Assembly: GCA_011947345.1 (NCBI GenBank)
Contig: JAAVTG010000554.1
Location: 868,001 to 932,000, forward strand
DNA: 64,000 nucleotides
Direction of reading: 5' to 3'
Source: Phytophthora quininea
Lineage: Eukaryota > Oomycota > Peronosporomycetes > Peronosporales > Peronosporaceae
In this document: one piece after another, positions 22,052 through 33,371 of the stretch
How positions within the stretch are numbered: the first letter of the stretch is position 1
How the letters are laid out: each line of letters opens with the position of its first letter
Translations under genes and position numbers: made by a program
The notes under the pieces: model-generated
What the model saw: the letters and a program-made list of their open reading frames with translations, nothing else
Database searches by the model: none
Told to the model about the DNA's origin: nothing

Positions 22052-25000
22052 TTACGGAGTAGCTCCAGCATCTGCAGCAGCGTGTTCACCTTCAGAAGCG
22101 ACGACATCGTCGAGAACGACTTCATTTTCCGGGATCTTGTGCAGTTCATCGACCGTCAAGGCCTGTTCGCACATGGGGCAGGTCGCGTCTGTGGCGAGGT
22201 GCTCCACGAACTGCGAGTAGAGACCTGGGAACGTGCAGCGCGGACATTGGCACCAGTCGTCTTTCACCATGTGGTATCCCTAGCTCACAACGATGTCAGT
22301 TTAACACGCTCTCACCTCGTCGACTAGTGTATGTTTCCCACCGTGACAACGCAGTAGGGGATGGCGTTCTTGCACATGGGGCAGTCCAGCTCAGCTTCAG
22401 CCAATTCGTGCGAGCAGTACGGACACGGCGTCCTCGTGTCGGCTGGCTGTTCCTTGTTTGGGCGACGCACGATGGCCTCGATCTTCCGACGGATGTCCTT
22501 GTCCATGGCCTCCTTGTACTCGGGCGTTCGCATGAGCGTCGCAGCAAAGTCGTAGCTGAAGGCACGCAACCCAGCGCGCTGGCACTCGATGACGGCTGAG
22601 ATGAGGATGTTGGCGGCGTGGGTCGGGAACTTGGACAAATGTTGCGCCACACGCACCAACATCCGAGCCGCTGCGGCGTGGTTGGCTCGCCGCACCAGTT
22701 TCTTGACCAACACGTAGCTGTGTAGCAAAGCTAGCGCGTTTTGGAGCTCTCGAGCTACGCGAAGTCGACGAGCGCGAAGTTGACGAGACGTCTCCACCAA
22801 AACGTCTCGGGCGAGCTTGTAGTTGCCGAGCTCTTGCTCCTGTCGAGCGATAATCACAGCCGTCTTGGCAGCTTGGGCGTAGTTCCCCAGCGCCAAGTAC
22901 AGACGGAAGATGTGGTGCGGGTCTTTGGGGATGCCGTCCTGCTCGCCCATCAGGTGGTCAATCAATGTGTGGGTCAGCATGTCATTTCGAGCAGCACCGA
23001 CCACCTCGATCGCACGAACAAGAGCAGAATCGGCGGCTGAACCACCGCCAGCGGAGCCTCCTCCTCCAGCACTGCAAGCGAGCAGCAGCTTGAGAGCTTT
23101 GTGGTAGTTGCCGGCAGCTTGGTAAAATTCGGCTGCACGTTCAGGAGATAACTTCTCGTAGTGCTCGGCCACTTGAGACGCCCTTGACGCAGTCATATTC
23201 TCCTGGCCCAATGTCGCTGCAAAGTAGTCAACTTCGCCATGCTGCTGTGCCAATGCGAAGGCTTCGTCCTCCTTGTTGGCCAGCAGTAAGAACTCGATCG
23301 CATTTTCGATACGGCCTGCCTCGGCGCAGTAGCGAGCTGCCGACAAAGCTCCCTCCGACGATTTGGTTTCGCGCACGATCTCGAATGCGCGCTCGGCTCC
23401 GTCCAAGTGCTCCAGCTGGAGACGAACGACATTATCCATCTCACCTGCACGTTCGTATGCTTCAGCCGCTGCAGCAAACTCGCCTGCTGCTTCCTTAGCT
23501 CGAGCAAATTGCGCGTGAACCTTGGACGTTTTCACTCGAGCCATGAGAGGCGCTGCTCGAGACAAATTCTTTATCTGCACAAAGAGTTGAGCAGCCTTTT
23601 CGACCTGTCCGCCTTGTTCGTAAAGAGAGGCAGCTTCGGCCGTCTGCTTCATTGTTTCCAGGATACCAGCACACTCGCGGAAGACATTCGAGTCGCCCAA
23701 TTCCGTGACAAGTTTCACACCACGACGCAAATCGCCCAACCGGAAGGTGCACCGTGCCACACCAGCTAGACTCTGCGTCCTCAGCTTCGCGGCAGTCTCC
23801 GGCGCCGGTGCCTTCGCGACACTTTCATCCCGACTAATGCTCTCGATCGCGTTTGCAGCGTGTTCGTACATTCGGAGGGCAGCGTCAAACTCCCCGCGGA
23901 ATTCCAACTGCGTGGCGTAGGCAGCGCTAAGTTCTGGCACAAGTTCGCGTGCAAGCGAGTCGGCAAGCTTTAACGCTTGCTCCCATTGGAGTAGGTGGCG
24001 CTGCATATGCAGTGCTGCTAACGGGTCGCTCGAATTCAAGAAGAGTCGACGGGCTTCACCGTAGTCGCCAAACAGCATGCACACGTGTCCTGCCAGCAAG
24101 TTCTTCTCCTCAATACCTTCTAGGCGATCGAGTCCAAGCACCATACCAGAGTCTCCCAGCGACCGATAGGCACGCCGAGCAGCAGGGATGTCCAATGTGT
24201 GCATCGCACGTCCTGCTAGTGCAAGCCAATAGTCTCGCTGCTCGATGCGCGACGCCAGTCGCCACGCTTCGTCCAACCTCAGCAAGCTCAGATTTTGCCG
24301 GAAGGCCGCTTTCTCTGCTTCTCCTGCCGCTGTCGAAGTTGGCGGCACCTTCCGCAGTTGATCGTGTGTCACCGCAGTCAAAGAAGCCAACCGACCGCCT
24401 CCCGAAGCGTGTTGGCAGGTTACAATTCCGTCGCTTACAAGAATCGGCTCCAGGTCCGAAGGAATACTGGTCGTCTGCGGGGCTATGAGCACGTCGCCAT
24501 CAGGAAGAACTTCCAAGACGCCAAGTTGAGTCACTTCTGGCCCGCGGATTGTTGCGTCTGCCAGCTGGAAAACTCCCAGCTCTTTTGGTTGCAGCGCCAC
24601 AAACACTTGTTGATCCACCATATCCCAGAGCACTCCTGTCGTGCTGGTAGGCAGATTGGGCACGGGCATTGTCTCTCGAGTCGCTGCATTCAGCACGAAA
24701 CCTCGACGTTTGGTGTCCAGGAAGAAGACCCGAGTGCCGCTTTTATTCGGGGCTAGCTGCACAATCCCCACTCCATCGTCGTGACGATACGCACAGCCGT
24801 CGAGAAATTGCCAAGAGTTGAGGTAGAAGAACTGGATGGAACCCGTGCCGTTGGTGGTCGAGTAAATGAAGAAGTCTTTGGTGAGTGCAACGGCACTAAT
24901 CTCGCTGTTGCGCTCGTCCCGACCGCCTCCTGAAAACACTTTGCCATTCTCTCCGTGCAGTTCGCCACCATTTATGGGTGAGTGCGATCCGCTGGTGCTG

Positions 25001-26621
25001 CCACCGCCTGGCTCGATTAAATGGAGACTGGCCTTGCCGTCGCAGAGCACCACAGCGTAGTCGCGATTGAGTTTCATGCTACTGACTCGCCCGAGATACT
25101 GTTGTTCGTTGACCAGCGCATCAGCCGACGATCCATCGCAACGGTAGAACCAAACGCGATTGTTCATGCCCACAGCAACGTGGCGAGGGCCGATGGCTAC
25201 GAAAGACGGCTCTACGGACAGCGAAATTCGGATTGCGCCGCTACTGCTGCTTCCAGTTTCATTGCGGCGAGTGTCGACAACACTGAGCTCACGTAGCGAA
25301 CTCAAGTACGCTACGTAGTGGCCGTAGTGATCGTGAATGCGCGGCATCCGCGCTAAGAAGTTGAGAATGACACCGCCCTGAGTCGCCACCGTAAGAATCT
25401 GTCCGTCGGACGTGAAACTCATTAAATGTGCCTCGTTTTCCTCTGTGTCGGAGAGCTTGATGGAGTCGGCCGCAACCTCACTGAACGTGGTCATATCCAC
25501 GACTTTGATCCCGCTCTCCCCGCTGAGAGCCACTCGGTCGAGTGTTTGAGAATAACATGCCGTGAAGATTCGCTCCGAGAAGAACCGATACGACTGCAAC
25601 TCTTCCCCGACTTCCTGTTAACATCGTAGATACAACGTTTTTGTTAATGCGATCCCTACAGCAAAGCAAAGTGAGACGTCCTTGCGCAGACTTACATCAA
25701 TTTTCGTCGAGATCACAATGAGGTATCCCTCCGAGAACGCGATCATGACCATGCCGTCCGCGAACCACTCCAGGAAGATGATGTTGCCGTAATGCTACAG
25801 TAGTGCCATTGAAACAAACAAGGAAAATCGGTTAGTTCGCAAGCTCATCAGCAGTAAATAGAAAGCTTCTGCTTGTCTTACGCTTTGGAAAGTGAGCTCG
25901 ACCGGATTCGAGGGGTCCTGCAGGTTGAACAAGATCACGGCCTTGGACAGCGCGATCGCAATCAGTTGCTCTGCTGCCTTCATGGAATCCCCGCGCTTTC
26001 TCCCAAACTTGATGTCCCAAGGCTACAGGGATAGAGAATGGTCAAGAAAATGGAGATCACCCACAACACACCACCACCTTACCGTATGACTCAGCTCACG
26101 CTGTTCAATGGTGTCGCCCTGTGGATTGCTAACAGTGAGCATGCGGTCTTCGCCCCCAAGCACCAACTTGTCGTCGCCGTTCCAAGCTCCGCACTGGACG
26201 CGTCTCGAGTGTTTCCCCACCACCGGCACAAGCTTGCGGGTGATCTTGCTGTAGAGCACCAGGTTGCCCTTTGGGTTCCCACAGCCAGCAACGAGCCTTC
26301 CCTTGACCACCGAGCAAACGTCGGGTCTTTGAGATTCGTGTCCAGGCTCAGAGTCGAGCGGGTGCCATTGTCCCAGAGAGGGACGACGCTGCTGCCCTGC
26401 TGGATGATGGCGAGGGTGCTGCCTTCTGTGTCCCATTCCAACGCGAGAACGGGCGCCGTCAGATCCAGTCCGATCTCGTCGTGCTGCTCTCCTTGGCGGT
26501 CGAAGATGTGGACCAGCCCGTTCTTGCCAGCCGTGGCTAGGAATGTGCCGTTCGGATGCCACGCGAACACGACGGGCCCGACGCCGTGGAACTTGGACGC
26601 CAATTTGAACAGCTTCTTCAT
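22052..26621 (-). CDS. WDR19: WDR19 / IFT144, intraflagellar transport complex A
   Basis: Five exons, complement(22052..22279, 22342..25614, 25696..25794, 25882..26022, 26083..26621), about 1,426 aa against about 1,340 in animals. The N-terminal WD40 propeller begins MKKLFKLASKFHGVGPVVFA and includes FDRQGEQHDEIGL and NIIFLEWFADGMVMIAFSEG. A second propeller (VGMNNRVWFY) and long TPR-like solenoid follow, ending in a zinc-binding tail (CQCPRC, CPMCEQ). WDR19 is part of the IFT-A core, moves cargo back along the axoneme and helps bring membrane proteins into cilia, so this organism has a flagellated stage. One base is missing in the run at 26273-26275. The start codon overlaps the stop of the next gene upstream. 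Confidence 0.92.
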
Positions 26622-28745
26622 GGCACCGGTCGGTCTGTCGGATTCAGGAGTGATCGAGGCGTCTCTTCATGTGCAGATCTTCGGGTCCAGCTATTTTGTT
26701 TCCGAGTGGCGGTGGCCACTTCCAGCAATTTGCAGTCGACGATGATCTCGTGACTCAGCTCAGCACCGTGGCGAGCCAGCTGGACATCGACGAAATCTCC
26801 AGGAGTGAACGACCCTGCCATGGGTAGAATTAGTTGCCACAATGGATAGAGTTGGGGGTTCGTACCAGGCCAGAAATCGGTCGACATGCTTGAGCTGGAG
26901 ATGATTCCGAGGGCCTTGTAAGCTTCAGCCACCTGCAGAAGGAAACGTATCCGTGACAACGAAGGAATTTGACAACTGGTCGTAGGAAATCGCACCAACT
27001 CGGAGCAAAAGAATCTGGACCGAGATGGATCGGCTTGACTTGCATGCAGAATTCTCAAGACGCTCAGACCGTACGCGAGTCCGTTCACCTGCCACCGGCC
27101 GTGAGAATGAGGAACCGATAAGCTGCTGGCCCTTACCTCTGAAGTGAAGCGGTCGAGGATGTCGTTCACAACAGCTCGGGATAGCAGTGGCGTGTGGAGC
27201 TTCCGTAATGCGACGTATTGAACGTGGTAAGACGCGTATGCCAGCAATCGACCGATCTGGTGGTCGGAAACAAAGCTTTAGGTATTTGGCCGTAAGAACA
27301 AATTGTGATCGTACCAGAGGAAAGAGAGTGACGCCGTCACCCGTTGCCTCAAGCAGCTGTAGGCCTGTTCCTTCGCGCGGAGGTACAACGATGGCCACGT
27401 GATCCCATTCGGACCTCGTCATCTGCAAAAGACGACGCCTGTCAGTAAAACGAAAGCGCACGGAGAAACCTCGTGGACAAGTTCTTGCCAGTCGCTGTAA
27501 CAGGCTCGCGTTGGCTCGACCGTTGAAGAGAATCAAGTCTCCTGGCTTCGTGTAGAACTCCAGCACTTGAAGGTGAAGAACCTGCCGTGGGATGCCTCGC
27601 ATTACAATGTGGTCGATGTAGGTTGTCGAGAGAGCTATCCAGTACAACAAATTAATCCCATACTTCATTTTTCGAATCCTCAAAGTCCACGCACCACCCA
27701 GAAACGAAAGCAGAGGGACCGAGTCTTGAGCTTCGTCGATCATTAAAACCCCTTGAAGATAGGTCTGCAGCTGGTACTGTCGCCGCTGGGGCGAGAAGCT
27801 AGGCCTAATTGCTGCTAGCCTGTACAGACAACGCATGGGTCATCTCTGAGGAGAAACAAGCAAGGAACCTGTGCAATCGCCAGTACCATTTTGCCGTCGG
27901 AAACGAAGGCAAGTAGTTTTCAGGAAACAACGCTGTCAGCCGGTTGTGCAGCTCTACGAACTCTCGATATCTTTTCGCAACACGCCACGTCAACTCTCCA
28001 AGACAAACTTGCATCTTGAACACCTACGCAACATCAAAACAATACGTCGATAAATGTCTTTGGGGGTTCGAGATGTCAGCGAGATACGCACCACGTATGG
28101 GCGTTCTACCATCGGTTGTAGGACTTCGTTGGCGTAGATTTTGACATCGAATCCTGTAAAGCTTGTTATGTCGATCTTTCCAAGAGCGAAACTATAGCTT
28201 GAGATCTGTCGCGTCACGAATGGAGGAAGCATTGGCAGTGCCTGAGCAATAAATTGGGAAATGTTGTGGTGTTCCATGTCCAATGAAATAATGTGCTTTA
28301 GCCGACACCCGCAGCCGCAACCGCTGCTGCATCCACATCGTGCGCACATAGTGAGCATCAACGAGTATGAGTCGTCGTCTCTAGTGTCGACGTCTGAAAC
28401 CACGAACTTCGCCACAATGCAGCGTTGCTCTTTGGTTAGTGAGCTGTTAATCCTCAATTGTAAGTCTGGATGGGGTCTGGTAGTTGCCACGACAACGACT
28501 TTTGTGTCGGCCCCTTCGCCCTCGATTGCACTTCTTAGAGCTAGATATCCCTGTACGATTCGCTTGACCTGAACGAGCGGCAGTTTGTGCAGAACCAATC
28601 GCAAATGATCAACGTTGGGGTGAGAACAACATGTCGATAAAGTCAAGTGATCGATTTTCGGGAGCTCGCGCTTCATAGCAATCGAGCTCGTTGAAAACGT
28701 GTTGACTTGTAGTTCCACGTCAACCTCGCAAACCGGCAACTGCAT
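26618..28745 (-). CDS. PX-domain protein with permuted papain-fold peptidase
   Basis: Nine-exon model, complement(26618..26814, 26866..26932, 26996..27088, 27137..27256, 27315..27422, 27489..27634, 27695..27819, 27887..28023, 28092..28745), about 548 aa. Residues about 190-290 form a PX domain (FTGFDVKIYANEV, AKRYREFVELHNRL, LPSFPTAKW, QLQTYLQGVLM). Residues about 325-510 match the permuted papain-like (NlpC/P60, YiiX/DUF830) fold: KPGDLILFNGRA, catalytic His in WDHVAIVV and catalytic Cys in FFCSELVAEAY. It probably cuts amide or ester bonds at phosphoinositide-rich membranes; the substrate is unknown. The 5' end is uncertain: an upstream mini-exon near 28790-28840 could precede 28745. The intron 27423..27488 has a GC donor and is in-frame readable. 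Confidence 0.75.
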
Positions 28746-28888
28746 GCTACACCAGTCAGACCAAAAGAAAAAGACATCTCCTCACTACTGACCTCCTTTC
28801 CCAGCGAGCACCACGAGCATTGTGACCTTGCATCAGCATCCATATTGCCGTCGTTTCGTGCTAAAAGTCAGAGCTGGAATGCTGACAA

Positions 28889-28911
28889 ACACACACACAC
28901 ACACACACACC
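28889..28911 (+). repeat. AC dinucleotide microsatellite
   Basis: About eleven AC units in the short spacer between two minus-strand genes. Nothing else is seen there. Confidence 0.95.
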
Positions 28912-28988
28912 AGCGACCTGATGCCATCGTCTCTATTTGTTTTAGTTTTCCATCGAGTTTCTGAATGCGTCCGCATCGGCAATCGCAT

Positions 28989-30922
28989 CTACCGCCAGGA
29001 TGCTCGCGCACTCTTGGTTCTGCCGTATGCACTGGGCGTCGACGTTTTCCTTGTACTGTGAGTCGCAGTCGAGCTAATATCCATGTAGTCGGTCGAATGC
29101 ATTCGGTAGGACGACGTCCTGAGGTCGATTGCAGTTCGGGTCAAGTCGACTTTCTTGCTCTGCAGGAGGTCTTTCGTCTCCACATCCTTTCGTCCGCGCG
29201 GAGGTGCCGTTCGAGGACGCGTAGGAGCTGACTGGGACTGTTGGGCCATCGGGTCACTCAAAGAGCGACGTGAGCTTCCCGTGAGGATGTTGCTCCCACG
29301 GCTGCGATTTGAAAAGGACGACGATGAGGATTGAGGAGGAAGGTCGACGTTGAAAAACACGCGGCCTGGAGCTGCGGCTGTCGATGACGATGAGCGCGCC
29401 GTCGAACCGGAGGTTGATCTCCCAGTTTTCTTGCCCAAGCCTTTTGTCGCTGGTTTAATCGATGACGTTCCACCCAAGATGGCCCCGGAACTGTTGCTAC
29501 GCCCATTCGTTGGAAGTGACACGCGCTTGGAAGACGTCGAAGTTCGAGCAGTAGCCGGGCCACTGCTTGATACGCGTCTCGGACGAGAGTTGATGGACGC
29601 CAGCGTCTGACGCAGGTACCGAGGGTTGGAGTTCATCGAGGTCTCTTCAGGCATGAATTCCAGCTCCTCGCGATCGCTGAACGTCGATGGAGAGGTGGAC
29701 GCTTCGTCCTCGAGCACTACAGTCCTCTTCGGCGCCGAGAACGAGTGGAATCGCTTATTGTTTTGCCCCAATCCTGCGTCAGCAGCCATGGGATCCGACA
29801 GATCAAACTGCATCTCGTTTTGTTCCATCAGTTGACTTCTTGCCCGGGCTTCAACTGCGGCACTTGACGGCGCATAATTGGCGAGGTCGGCAAAGGCGAC
29901 TCGGGTTGCAATTCCAACTTCTGGTGACATGTCCTGCTGAGGAGAATTGCCAAGAGGAGAGGCGTTAGAGTATTCAATACGCAGCAATATCATTACAGTC
30001 TGGCACGTGCCTTTTGCTTGGTTTGCTGGACAAGTGCTGGCGTGGGGTCCATTAAATCGATCCACCCATTTGCCTAAAAAAATAACGTTTAACATGTTCA
30101 AAGGCGATTCCAATGCGATACATACAATAACTTGATACTCACCGCAGTCATCTTGCTGTATGAATGATTTGGTGGCCTCTCCGGTCGAATCAGGAGCGAG
30201 GGGTACAATTTTCTCTGTTCAACATAATGAAAAACATTAGACAAGTATGCTTTCGTTCACCAAGCATTTTAGCGTACCATTTCAGGGACCTGATCGATCC
30301 AGGTCAAGCCGCGCCTGTTCCCATTGTTCCGTCGACGATCCACTGCGCCACTTGCATCGGGTGACGAAACGCAATTCAAAAACGTGTGAATGAGCACAAT
30401 TTCATCTGTTCTCGGGTCGACGCCGTGAGTGCTCCATTCATACAACTGCCGCTCGGTCGCACGACTCGCGTAATTTTCTTGGATCTGCGCTTCAAGCGAG
30501 CACAGTTGGTCGATGTAAGACTCGTGCAGCTTCATATCCGACCGCTTCGTCATAACAAACTCGTGGGCCTTGTCGAGGCCCCAGCAGTACTTGACCATCA
30601 AGTACCCCACCATTATACTTGGACTGCGATTGACACCGTTTAGAGAGTGCACCAACACGCTTTCAGTCCGCTCGAGCGCTCGGTCAATCAACTGAATTAG
30701 GTGCATGAACTCGCGGTTCTTCAGGTCGAAAAAGGGTCGGCGAAGCACATCCTCCAGGTCGCACGGGGTGTACGACAAACCGAGACTCTGCTGAAAGATA
30801 TTTGGCACTTGCCGGGGAACGCAGTTGATGATGTGCATGATCCCGTTCAATTGCAGGAAGTCCGCGTCCTGGGCAGCATCCATATCGCCCATAAAGAGTC
30901 CATCCTTGATTTTAGACGACAT
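28989..30922 (-). CDS. Dual-specificity phosphatase-like, likely catalytically dead
   Basis: Four-exon model, complement(28989..29936, 29997..30073, 30143..30212, 30278..30922), about 579 aa. The first 160 residues are a DUSP fold (KDGLFMGDMDAAQDADFL, HIINCVPRQVP, SPSIMVGYLMVKYCWGL). The P-loop reads HSLNGVNRS where active enzymes have HCxxGxxRS, so the catalytic Cys is Ser (codon TCT). By analogy with STYX-type pseudophosphatases it may bind phosphoproteins without cutting them. The remaining 350 residues are low-complexity, Ser/Arg/Thr-rich (SSTAAAPGRVFF, RSLSDPMAQQSQSAPTRPRT) with no domain. Exon 2 can start at 30214 or 30212; only 30212 keeps the frame into the tail. Confidence 0.78.
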
Positions 30923-31092
30923 GGCGTGCGCTCACACGTTTCCTTTCGCGGTCGGTCTTCACCTTGCTACTCACGACGGAGTGGAAGAGTGAGATCAATA
31001 AAAAGCTGGATGATGCCCCCAAAATACCTCATCACGGAGAAGTGAAGGGTGAAACACGATCGCCACGGTATTATTAGTGAGGTCCAGAGCTC

Positions 31093-32821
31093 TCAAAGAT
31101 AGGACTGCAGCATCGCTTGGCTCGCCTTGTCCACGCTTGAGTCAATTCGAAATGGAATTTTCTCCACCTCGGCGAACCCCTCCTTCACCTACACGCAGCC
31201 CATGTCAATGCTCCGATTCAAAATGCAAAGCAGCAAAACGCTGTACCGTTGGCGGCACGAAGTTCTTGTAAAACCCATGAATGGCGACCTCCGGGATCTT
31301 TTTCTGCTCCGTCAACGACCTGAATGTATTGAGGTGCATCGACAGCGGCTTCTCGATATCCATTTCAAAGCATCGGATCGGGATTTTCTGTAATCAATAT
31401 GGCCATTAAAGTTGTCAGTACCTCGACCATCGTCAGCAGCAACTCAAATAGCCACGATGATTGACGCACGTGTTGCTGTGCGATAGTGAGCCATTCCTTC
31501 CGAGTTCGTGGGTCGCGATTTGTGATATCGACGGCCACGCTCTTCTTTGCGCAAGTGCTTCGAGACACTTCTTCTTACAGTTGGCAGCAGTGCGAAGCTC
31601 GTCCTGGCTGATGATGACATACGAGCTCAAGCGCGTCCGAGCGAAAAACGATTTCCCAGAAGCTGGTGGGCCGACTAACACGACCATTTCTTGGTCAGAG
31701 CTAGCATGTGGAGCAGACCTATCATCCATATCGTCAATAACGATGGACTTTGGGTTAAAGCCGAGTTCCCACGTGTCCGGACGCGTGTGAATTCGCTGCT
31801 TGGATCCCAAGAACAACTCCTCGGGCGTGAAAAAGCGAATTCCGAGGTTCAGCGCGAACTTGTAGTCCGTGGCAGCAAAGTCTTTCGGTCGCCCCGCAAT
31901 TTTCGGTCGGCCTGCAGCATCGCCGCAATAGAAGCTCTTCTCCTTATCGATAGCTTCCTCCCCTTTCTCACCCAGCAGCTTTGCCATCTCTTGCCACGCC
32001 CCAACTCGCGGTTTGCGCATCATGTCGCTCTCTGTTCCCAGGAACACCATCATGGGCAGCTTGAGCGCACGAATGATCGCTTCCAACTTGGTCTGCACTT
32101 CCTCGGCCGACACATTTCCCTTGGCGATGCCGTTCTGGTTGGAGAAGATCACGAGCGTGAATCCGTCGTTCTTGAGCTGCTTGAGCTTGTCCTTGACCAG
32201 CGTCGGGTGGAACCACTTCCAATCGTCCTTGTCCTTGGCGAACCTCTTACCGCTCTTTGTGACGATGAGGGTGCCGTCCAGATCGAAGCCTGCGATCTTG
32301 ACCTTGTCCTGCTCTGCTCCGTGCTGCTCCCTGGCGTCCAACACGTAAAGAGACTTGTGCTCGATCTTCCACGGTCTCAGCTGCGGCTGCGGCAGCTCCT
32401 CGTCTGTCTTGATTGTGGCAGATGTAAAGAATTCCGCAGTCTTCTGCCTCTTCGCTGGTGGCGTGTCGGCGGTCTTCGTCCCACTGGTCTCGTCCTGGGC
32501 CTGGGCGGCCTGCAGCTTCACCAGTTGGTAGGATTCCGTGGCCAGTCTCCGGTTCTTCTTGACGCTGTCCTGTACCCACGTGGACTTAAGGATATCCGCT
32601 CTAGGGAAGCGCTGTCTCAGTCCTAGCAGCATCTTTTGACTTGGATCTCCTAGCACCAGCACCACGCCCACTCCGCGCTGCTCTGCGTCCTGCTCGGCCA
32701 CCACCTCCGCGCCGTGTGTCTCCAGGAGCTTCTTGAGCGCGTGGGTCGCGTCCTCATCGCGCTGCGGCGTCAGTAGAGCCACGTCCGCCGCGAACAGAAG
32801 CTGCTTGAGGAAGGCGTCCAT
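31093..32821 (-). CDS. PNKP: Polynucleotide kinase 3'-phosphatase (PNKP)
   Basis: Three exons, complement(31093..31188, 31247..31387, 31470..32821), about 529 aa. The N-terminus (about 5-100) is BRCT-like (TPQRDEDATHALKKLLETHG, ILKSTWVQDSVKKNRRL); animal PNKP has an FHA domain here. The phosphatase domain has the HAD motif FDLDGTLIVTKSGKRF and IFSNQNGIAKG. The kinase domain has the P-loop VGPPASGKSFFARTRL and, in the last exons, IPIRCFEMDI and VKEGFAEVEKIPFRI, matching the PNKP C-terminus. By family it restores 5'-phosphate and 3'-OH ends during strand-break repair in the nucleus. One A is missing near 31546. It is divergent from the FYVE-TPR gene. Confidence 0.92.
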
Positions 32822-33371
32822 GACGTTTGGTTAAAAAAAATCGGACTGGCATAATGTAGCCAAGTGAAAAAGTTTAAATTTTTCTTGCTTTATTGGATTC
32901 CAGATGGCCACGGGGCTGGAAAAGGCAGGGCAACGATGGCGCTTGCTGTCCTGCAGCCCGCAGTAACATTTCGTCCGTGACAGCCAGCGGCTGGTGCATC
33001 CGTAGATCTGTCAGGTCTCAAGTGACGGCAGTCTGAAGCGCACTCGCCCATTCGAACTCTGTGGAGAGCTGTGGGCGTTGAGTGGATAACGCCGCTTGGT
33101 CGCTGCGGTCGCTGCTGCTGTTCACTGCTCATCTTCTCCGGGCTCTCCGCGCCTGTTTCTCCGCGTCGGACGCGAACCGGTTCTCGGTCCGTCGGCGGCG
33201 AGACCAGTCTTCTCTGCTCCGGAAGCCGGGCGCTTGTTTACACGTCGTAGTCCGTCTCGGGGAGACGCGAGTGGCCGCTCGTCACTTCGCTCTAGTCGGC
33301 GCCGTGGGGAGGAGGAGACCAAACCGAACCAGACCAGCGCAGAGCCTTGAGGGACATTCAGCCAACAGGAA
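32822..33371. other. Divergent promoter region, PNKP / FYVE-TPR
   Basis: 550 bp with no coding sequence or repeat recognised. Confidence 0.45.

Noticed and set aside
28889..28911. AC repeat as a regulatory or recombination element
   Set aside because: A plain microsatellite in a spacer, with nothing to tie it to function.
31388..31421. 34-nt intron in PNKP
   Set aside because: Too short; the donor at 31469 gives an 82-nt intron and a better match to the family (AQQH joined to KIPIRCF).
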